Positions 59,244 to 64,000 of a DNA stretch of 64,000 nucleotides are shown here, piece by piece; positions within the stretch are counted from its first letter, which is position 1; every line of letters begins with the position of its first letter. The stretch covers positions 1 to 64,000 of the forward strand of contig JAKIUD010000006.1 in the NCBI GenBank assembly GCA_021647765.1, written 5' to 3'. Source of the DNA: Desulfuromusa sp. GTDB taxonomy: Bacteria > Desulfobacterota > Desulfuromonadia > Desulfuromonadales > Geopsychrobacteraceae. The notes under the pieces are model-generated. The model had not been told where the DNA came from. It was given only the letters and a program-made list of their open reading frames with translations, and searched no databases. Position numbers and translations under genes: made by a program.

Positions 59244-60494
59244 TTAAGACTTCGACGACCTACGAATTCGTTTCAATTGCCGGTGAAACGCTTCAGCTAT
59301 TGCGGTGACATCCGGGATCTGATCCTCAGTAAAAGATTTTGTTTTCAGTGAACAAAAAATCAGCACGGTGCGCATTGCCCCGCGAACATATAGTGCTTTT
59401 GCTACGTAGGAATGTAACCCTTTAGGGACAAACAACATCCAGTCAATCGCTTTGATGCTACTTTGAGTATCATCAACAATCAAATACTCAAGATTTTCTT
59501 TTTCAATATTTTCTGCAATTGTCCCGGCATAAGGAAACTGACTGCCCGGCTCCAAAGGATTATTCATATCGCCTATGGAATAAACCATGACCTTATTTTT
59601 ACGTGCATAGATGTCTGAATACATCACCACATCCATGTCTGGGAATATGTCTTTTGCCTGATAGATCCGCTCCAGCATGGCATCGATAGAAGAACACTGC
59701 TTAAGATCAGCACAAATCTGCTGCACTTGTTTTTTCACCACAGGTTTTTCAATTCGAGGTGCTATACGGCTTTTTTGGCCTTCATTATCGAGGATAGCCA
59801 GACGAATATAACCCATACCTTCATGGGAAAAATACACAAGCTGGCAAGAGACTTTTGTAACGGTTCCATTACCGCAACCAAGCAACAGCTCCAATGTTAA
59901 CCGACGATCTAAAAAGAGTAGTTCAAGAACCTGGGGCAGTTTAATATCGCCACGAACAAGATCATCAAGACGGTACTTTTGACCTGACGTTATATCCAAA
60001 CCGAGGCTCTTTTGAAAAAAAACGTTAGCATTAAGAAGCCGATTATCCTGTGCTGAAAACACTGCGACTGGATATTCAGCATTTACAACCTCTAATAAGC
60101 GACGATCTTGCTGATCAAAAATATCTCTCAACCAGGAGATATGTGCTGAAATTTCTTCCACAGCCCCTTCATAGTAACGAAAGTTGCTGGTCGGCCAACC
60201 GGTCAATTTATACCAGTGGAGCTTATTGGAATTCTGCACGCGAAAAATCATCCGAACCGGAACCCGATCTTTAAAGTTTACAACAGCGCGTTCCATCGAA
60301 GCTCGATCATCGGGAAAAAGTATCTTTGTCCGATATGCACGATCCTTAAAAAACCGATAGTGTTCCAGCCCAAGTATCCCCACATCACTATTGTTCAAAT
60401 TAATAAAAGACCTTTTTGACAGATCTAAACGCCAGAACAACATCCCGGTTTTATCCAGAGTGTCAGAGATAGATTGTTCTTTAGATGAAATCAT
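59244..60494 (-). CDS. PAS/GAF-domain sensor protein without output domain
   Basis: 416 residues. A PAS-like N-terminal domain (LFWRLDLSKRSFINLNNSDVGILG...LHWYKLTGWP), a second PAS (VVNAEYPVAVFSAQDNRLLNANVFFQKSLGLD) and a C-terminal GAF-like region (CSSIDAMLERIYQAKDIFPDMDVVMYSD...). No histidine kinase, HTH, GGDEF or methyl-accepting region follows; it ends in a basic tail RQLKRIRRSSKS. Possibly an adaptor or accessory sensor. Follows rubredoxin by 15 bases, so redox or oxygen sensing is a reasonable guess. Confidence 0.7.
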   Translation of the reverse strand: MISSKEQSISDTLDKTGMLFWRLDLSKRSFINLNNSDVGILGLEHYRFFKDRAYRTKILFPDDRASMERAVVNFKDRVPVRMIFRVQNSNKLHWYKLTGWPTSNFRYYEGAVEEISAHISWLRDIFDQQDRRLLEVVNAEYPVAVFSAQDNRLLNANVFFQKSLGLDITSGQKYRLDDLVRGDIKLPQVLELLFLDRRLTLELLLGCGNGTVTKVSCQLVYFSHEGMGYIRLAILDNEGQKSRIAPRIEKPVVKKQVQQICADLKQCSSIDAMLERIYQAKDIFPDMDVVMYSDIYARKNKVMVYSIGDMNNPLEPGSQFPYAGTIAENIEKENLEYLIVDDTQSSIKAIDWMLFVPKGLHSYVAKALYVRGAMRTVLIFCSLKTKSFTEDQIPDVTAIAEAFHRQLKRIRRSSKS

Positions 60495-60509
60495 TCAAAT
60501 CACCTTAAT

Positions 60510-60668
60510 TCAATCCAATGGATCAAACTTGTCACACTCCGCGTAGCAGAGGGGGCAGACCCAGCCCTCGGGAAGATCATTAAACTCAACACCAGACTGA
60601 ATTTTATTCATCTCATCCCCTTTTTCCGGATCGTAGATATAGCCGCAGCAGGTACAGATGTAGCGCAT
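60510..60668 (-). CDS. rub: Rubredoxin
   Basis: 52 residues, iron-binding cysteines in YICTCCGYIYDP (C5, C8) and VCPLCYAE. Two more cysteines (C7 and one in AECD) are unusual. GVEFNDLPEGWVCPLC is the standard core. ATG 60668 has AGGGA seven bases upstream; upstream codons lie in a family 2 repeat. One-electron carrier, a probable donor for superoxide reductase or similar. In operon with the PAS/GAF gene. Confidence 0.94.
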   Translation of the reverse strand: MRYICTCCGYIYDPEKGDEMNKIQSGVEFNDLPEGWVCPLCYAECDKFDPLD

Positions 60669-60687
60669 ATAGATTCCCTCTCTAGCT

Positions 60688-60802
60688 GTTCTAGGTTTTT
60701 GCGATGCGAACCGCCGCAGTTTCATGGCTCGTAAACTCTTGGGACAGCCCCCGATGGAGCTGGGGACAGTCCCAAGTTTACTACAAAGTTAGCGCCATTC
60801 GT
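60688..60802. repeat. Dispersed repeat family 2, copy f
   Basis: TTTTTGCGATGCGAACCGCC, GTTTCATGGCTCGTAAACTC, TTGGGACAGCCCCCGATGGA, GCTGGGGACAGTCCCAAGTT and GTTAGCGCCATTCG; the last is the outer end seen in copies c and e. Located between metH and rubredoxin. Confidence 0.7.
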
Positions 60803-60823
60803 ACATATACTAGATTTCAGCAA

Positions 60824-63253
60824 TTAAATTGCAAAATACTTAGCCTGCGGATGATGGACAACAATTGCTGAGGTACTCATCTCCGGCACCATTTCAAAAG
60901 ATTCCGTTAAGCTGACGCCGATGTTTTCCGGCTGTAATAATTCAAACAGCGGAACGTGGGCTCCCAGGTCTGGGCAAGCCGGGTAACCAAAACCATAGCG
61001 TGAGCCTTGATAGCCCTGCGCGATGTAGGCATCCATATCCCTACCATCCTGCTGGATTCCCATTTCTATCCGCATCTTCTCATGCCAGTATTCTGCTAAT
61101 GCATCGGTCAATTCAACTCCAAGACCATGCAGCATCAGATAATCGTGATAACTATCTGATTCATAGAGCTGCTTGGTTCTTTCCACTAACCGGCCACCAA
61201 GAGTGACGACAAAAAAACCAACCTTATCACCACCCTCTTTTTCATTCCGGAAGTAATCAGCAATACAAAGACCGGGAGCATTTTCCTGGCGTGGGAAACT
61301 GAAGACTTTCTCGCCGGAATCACTGTTGACCAATAACTGGTCACCAGCACTGACACAGTTAAAATATCCATAGGCAACTTTCGGTTGCAACCAACCTTCA
61401 TTCAGCGACTGCTCTTTTAACCGTTGAAAAAGAGGGAGAACCGTATTTGTGTTTAACTCAGCATAATCGTCCTTCGACATTTTACCGCGTCGATAACCCC
61501 AGCGACCCCGAAATAATGCCGCTTCATTGAGGTAACTGAATATTCGTTCGGGATCAAGATCGGTCACCAGCTGACTCCCGACAAAAGGAACCGTCGGCGG
61601 ATCAAAGGATCGATCCAAAACCTCTTGCTGCGGACTAGGGCGGTTTTTTGCAACGCTACGTTCTTCCCACTGGGTTGAGATCAGTTTTCCCGCTTCAAAT
61701 TCACGGATCGCTTTCAGCCCGGCAAAGGCATCAGCACAATACACAACCGGCTGCTGGTAGCCAGGAGCACAGTCAACTGCAACAAACTTTGTTGTCAGAG
61801 CAGCTCCACCTAATAATACCGGCTGCGATAGGCCAACGGCCTGAAACTGAACAAGATTATCCTTCATCAACAATGCTGATTTCACCAGCAAACCGGACAG
61901 ACCGACAACATCGACCTGCAACTCCTTGGCCTTGGCAATAATCTCCTCAGCGGGAACCTTGATGCCAATATTGTAAACCTTATAACCATTATTGGTGAGA
62001 ATAATATCAACCAGATTTTTGCCGATATCGTGAACATCACCAGCTACGGTTGCCAGTAATATGGAAGTTTTACCTTCATCGGCAAGTTTTTCCATATAAG
62101 GTTCCAATATGGAGACACTCTGTTTCATCGCTTCTGCGGACTGCAGCACAAAAGGGAGCAGCAGGTCACCACGCCCGAACAATTCACCGACTTCGCGCAT
62201 CGCCGGAACCAGGAGATTATTGATGATATCCAAAGGCTGCCAGCGCCCGCGCAGTGCTGTAAGGAGATCTCCAAGCCCTTCTTTGTCACCTTTCAGAACT
62301 TTTTGATGCAGCTGTTCTTCTATTGTAAGGGAATCTTCAGCTTCACCCTCATCCTGTTCTACTGCCTGCTCAAAGTAATCGATAAAAGCCATCAACGCAT
62401 CGGGATGGCGATTAAACAGCAGATCAAAACAAATCTTACGATCCTCGTCACTGATGGATGCATAGGGAAGAACCTTAGCGGCATCAACAATCGCAGTATT
62501 CAGTCCAGCTTCGACTGCTTCGTGAAGAAAAATCGAGTTAAGAACCTTACGTGCCGCTGGGCGGAGACCAAAGCTGATATTGCTGATCCCCAGAGTAAAA
62601 CCAACCCCGGGTAGTTCCTGTTTGACCAATTTGATCGCTTTCAGGGTTTCAATCGCCGCATCGCGCATAGTTTCGTCACCGGAACCAACAGTGAAAGTGA
62701 GCAAATCAAAAAGTATATCCTGCGGACGTAAACCATGTTTATTAACCGCCAGATCATATATATCTTTAGCAACTGCCAACTTTTTGTCGCAGGTCAGTGC
62801 CATCCCCTCAAGATTAATGGTCAGAGCGACCACCGCTGCCCCATATTTTTTTGCCAGGCAGCAGATACGATCCAGATTGGCACCGCCATCTTCCAGATTA
62901 ATCGAATTGATGATCGCCCGCCCGGGATAAAGGGGCAATATCAGCTCCAGAGTATCCGGGCTGGTCGAATCAAACATCAACGGCGCTTTACAGGATCCGG
63001 TGAACAATTTTGTCAATTTAAGCATATCGGCAGCTTCATCCCGCCCGGCATAAGCGACACAAAGATCAAGAACCTGTGCCCCGCGTGCTTCCTGGGCAAG
63101 GGCAACTTTGAGGCAGGCATCCCAATCCTCTGCTAATAGTGCCTCTTTAAAGGCTTTAGATCCGTTAGGATTGCAGCGTTCGCCAATGAGCAGTGGGGGA
63201 ATTTCCTGATGCAGTTCTACTGCTTGATAGAGGCTGGTTACGGAAGGTTTCAT
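60824..63253 (-). CDS. metH: Cobalamin-dependent methionine synthase, folate/B12/activation part
   Basis: 809 residues covering three of the four MetH modules: methyltetrahydrofolate-binding barrel (IGERCNPNGSKAFKEALL ... AVALTINLEGMALT..., ~20-280), cap plus B12-binding domain with DVHDIGKN (D406, axial His408) and GLSGLLVKS, and the SAM-dependent reactivation domain (ARLYESDSYHDYLMLHGLGVE..., RYGFGYPACPDL, ending HHPQAKYFAI, ~620-809). The homocysteine-binding module is the separate overlapping gene. ATGA overlap with it. Transfers the methyl group from methyl-THF to homocysteine. Confidence 0.93.
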   Translation of the reverse strand: MKPSVTSLYQAVELHQEIPPLLIGERCNPNGSKAFKEALLAEDWDACLKVALAQEARGAQVLDLCVAYAGRDEAADMLKLTKLFTGSCKAPLMFDSTSPDTLELILPLYPGRAIINSINLEDGGANLDRICCLAKKYGAAVVALTINLEGMALTCDKKLAVAKDIYDLAVNKHGLRPQDILFDLLTFTVGSGDETMRDAAIETLKAIKLVKQELPGVGFTLGISNISFGLRPAARKVLNSIFLHEAVEAGLNTAIVDAAKVLPYASISDEDRKICFDLLFNRHPDALMAFIDYFEQAVEQDEGEAEDSLTIEEQLHQKVLKGDKEGLGDLLTALRGRWQPLDIINNLLVPAMREVGELFGRGDLLLPFVLQSAEAMKQSVSILEPYMEKLADEGKTSILLATVAGDVHDIGKNLVDIILTNNGYKVYNIGIKVPAEEIIAKAKELQVDVVGLSGLLVKSALLMKDNLVQFQAVGLSQPVLLGGAALTTKFVAVDCAPGYQQPVVYCADAFAGLKAIREFEAGKLISTQWEERSVAKNRPSPQQEVLDRSFDPPTVPFVGSQLVTDLDPERIFSYLNEAALFRGRWGYRRGKMSKDDYAELNTNTVLPLFQRLKEQSLNEGWLQPKVAYGYFNCVSAGDQLLVNSDSGEKVFSFPRQENAPGLCIADYFRNEKEGGDKVGFFVVTLGGRLVERTKQLYESDSYHDYLMLHGLGVELTDALAEYWHEKMRIEMGIQQDGRDMDAYIAQGYQGSRYGFGYPACPDLGAHVPLFELLQPENIGVSLTESFEMVPEMSTSAIVVHHPQAKYFAI

Positions 63254-64000
63254 GCTGACACCTCCCGCTGTTTCGGGGTCACCCCTTCAAGCCGTTTCAC
63301 CAGTGTCGCAATATGTTCAGGGCTGGTGCCACAACAACCACCAACAATACTTACTCCCTGATTAACGACAAACTGAACCATCTGGTCGGCATAATCCGCA
63401 AAACTGAGAGGATAGTGAGTCTGTCCGTTAACCACTTCCGGGAGACCCTGATTAGGAATCACGGAAATCCGCTGTGGCCAGTTTTCACTCAGATAGTTAA
63501 TATGCGACATCATATCTTGAGGTCCCGTCGCGCAGTTGAGCCCGAGAGAAAAGAGAGGAAAGGGCTCCAGAGTTGCAACCACCGCCGCGATATCGGAACC
63601 AACCAGCATTGTTCCTTGCTGCTCGATCGTCACCGAAACCATCACTGGTATGTCGTAATTCGAAGTTTCCAGGATCTCAAATGCAGCAACCAAAGCGGTT
63701 TTGGTTTGAAGTAAATCCTGACAGGTTTCAACCATCAGACAATCAACGCCCGCCTCCAATAACGCTTCAATTTGTTCACGCGTTGCTGCAGCCAACTCCT
63801 CAACTTCGATATGTCCCAATGACGGCAGCTTGGTTCCTGGACCGACCGATCCGGCGATATATTTATCCTTCCGGCCAGCAATTGCCCGCCGGGCATTTTC
63901 GACCGCACGGGTATTGATTTCTTTCACTTTATCCTGCAAACCATACTCGGCAAGAACTACTTGTGAAGCGCCAAAGGTATCTGTTTCCAGAACCATTGCT
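63250..64000 (-). CDS. Homocysteine S-methyltransferase module of split methionine synthase (5' end outside window)
   Basis: At least 248 residues; the N-terminal part lies past 64000. HMT barrel with the zinc ligands LGLNCATGP and VGGCCGTSPEHI (C, C-C). AGSVGPGTKLPSLGHI and VETCQDLLQTKTALVAAFE are standard MetH N-terminal blocks. Its TGA overlaps the start of metH as ATGA. Together they encode what is usually one polypeptide. A frameshift is unlikely because the downstream gene begins cleanly with its own start. Confidence 0.9.
   Translation of the reverse strand, partial: AMVLETDTFGASQVVLAEYGLQDKVKEINTRAVENARRAIAGRKDKYIAGSVGPGTKLPSLGHIEVEELAAATREQIEALLEAGVDCLMVETCQDLLQTKTALVAAFEILETSNYDIPVMVSVTIEQQGTMLVGSDIAAVVATLEPFPLFSLGLNCATGPQDMMSHINYLSENWPQRISVIPNQGLPEVVNGQTHYPLSFADYADQMVQFVVNQGVSIVGGCCGTSPEHIATLVKRLEGVTPKQREVSA

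Overview
The window looks like chromosomal DNA of a mid-GC, strictly anaerobic, respiratory or syntrophic delta-proteobacterium, most likely of the Desulfuromonas/Geobacter/Pelobacter group. This is judged from gene content and a dispersed palindromic repeat, not from a database search. Pointers are a monofunctional Ni-CO dehydrogenase with CooC/CooF and an NAD-linked flavoprotein, desulfoferrodoxin and rubredoxin, a tungsten-type aldehyde:ferredoxin oxidoreductase, class I Fe-S fumarase, an Isc/Nif-type Fe-S cluster set and a sigma-54-type glnBA promoter. No rRNA, tRNA, CRISPR array, phage or intact insertion sequence was found.

Layout. 1-158 is the edge of an IS-like element. 273-5640 is a CO-oxidation block (cooS, cooC, cooF, flavoprotein) followed by a NicO-type nickel permease. 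5786-9288 holds a NapH-like Fe-S membrane protein, a monoheme cytochrome, trmB and truD. 9289-11237 holds an IclR regulator with an operator-like palindrome over its promoter, and an esterase. 11313-15889 (minus) is an aapJQMP amino-acid ABC transporter. 16210-20381 holds homoserine dehydrogenase, an AOR-family oxidoreductase, an Lrp regulator and what looks like a threonine synthase remnant. 20501-23450 holds mscS and glnBA. 23760-30398 holds rlmD, lysA, an Lrp regulator, a Na/Ca exchanger, a SEC-C protein, a YeeE pair and a zinc-ribbon protein. 31040-36177 holds desulfoferrodoxin, a DHOD-like enzyme, mtaB and mnmA. 36468-39487 (minus) is cysE-iscR-iscS-iscU. 39769-53454 holds fumarase, an RND exporter, a DEAD-box helicase, cfa, an M42 peptidase, a PHP phosphoesterase, miaB, a TPR lipoprotein, an AMMECR1 protein and YeiH, with its LysR partner at 53578. 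54580-58975 (minus) is a poorly described operon: GntR regulator, Tat-exported metallo-hydrolase, polytopic membrane protein, two unknown proteins and a cytochrome c gene broken by an amber codon. 59244-60668 holds rubredoxin and a PAS/GAF protein. 60824-64000 is a methionine synthase split into two overlapping genes and running off the window.

How the genes fit together. CO electrons can pass CooS to CooF to the FAD/NAD flavoprotein, with nickel from the neighbouring permease and CooC for insertion. Amino-acid metabolism is prominent: Aap uptake, homoserine dehydrogenase plus AOR, two Lrp regulators, GS/PII, LysA and MetH. Sulfur/Fe-S supply (CysE, IscRSU, MnmA, YeeE) supports the many Fe-S enzymes. 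Intergenic space is full of short dispersed elements (at least four families), several of which abut stop codons and create false N-terminal extensions in naive ORF calls.
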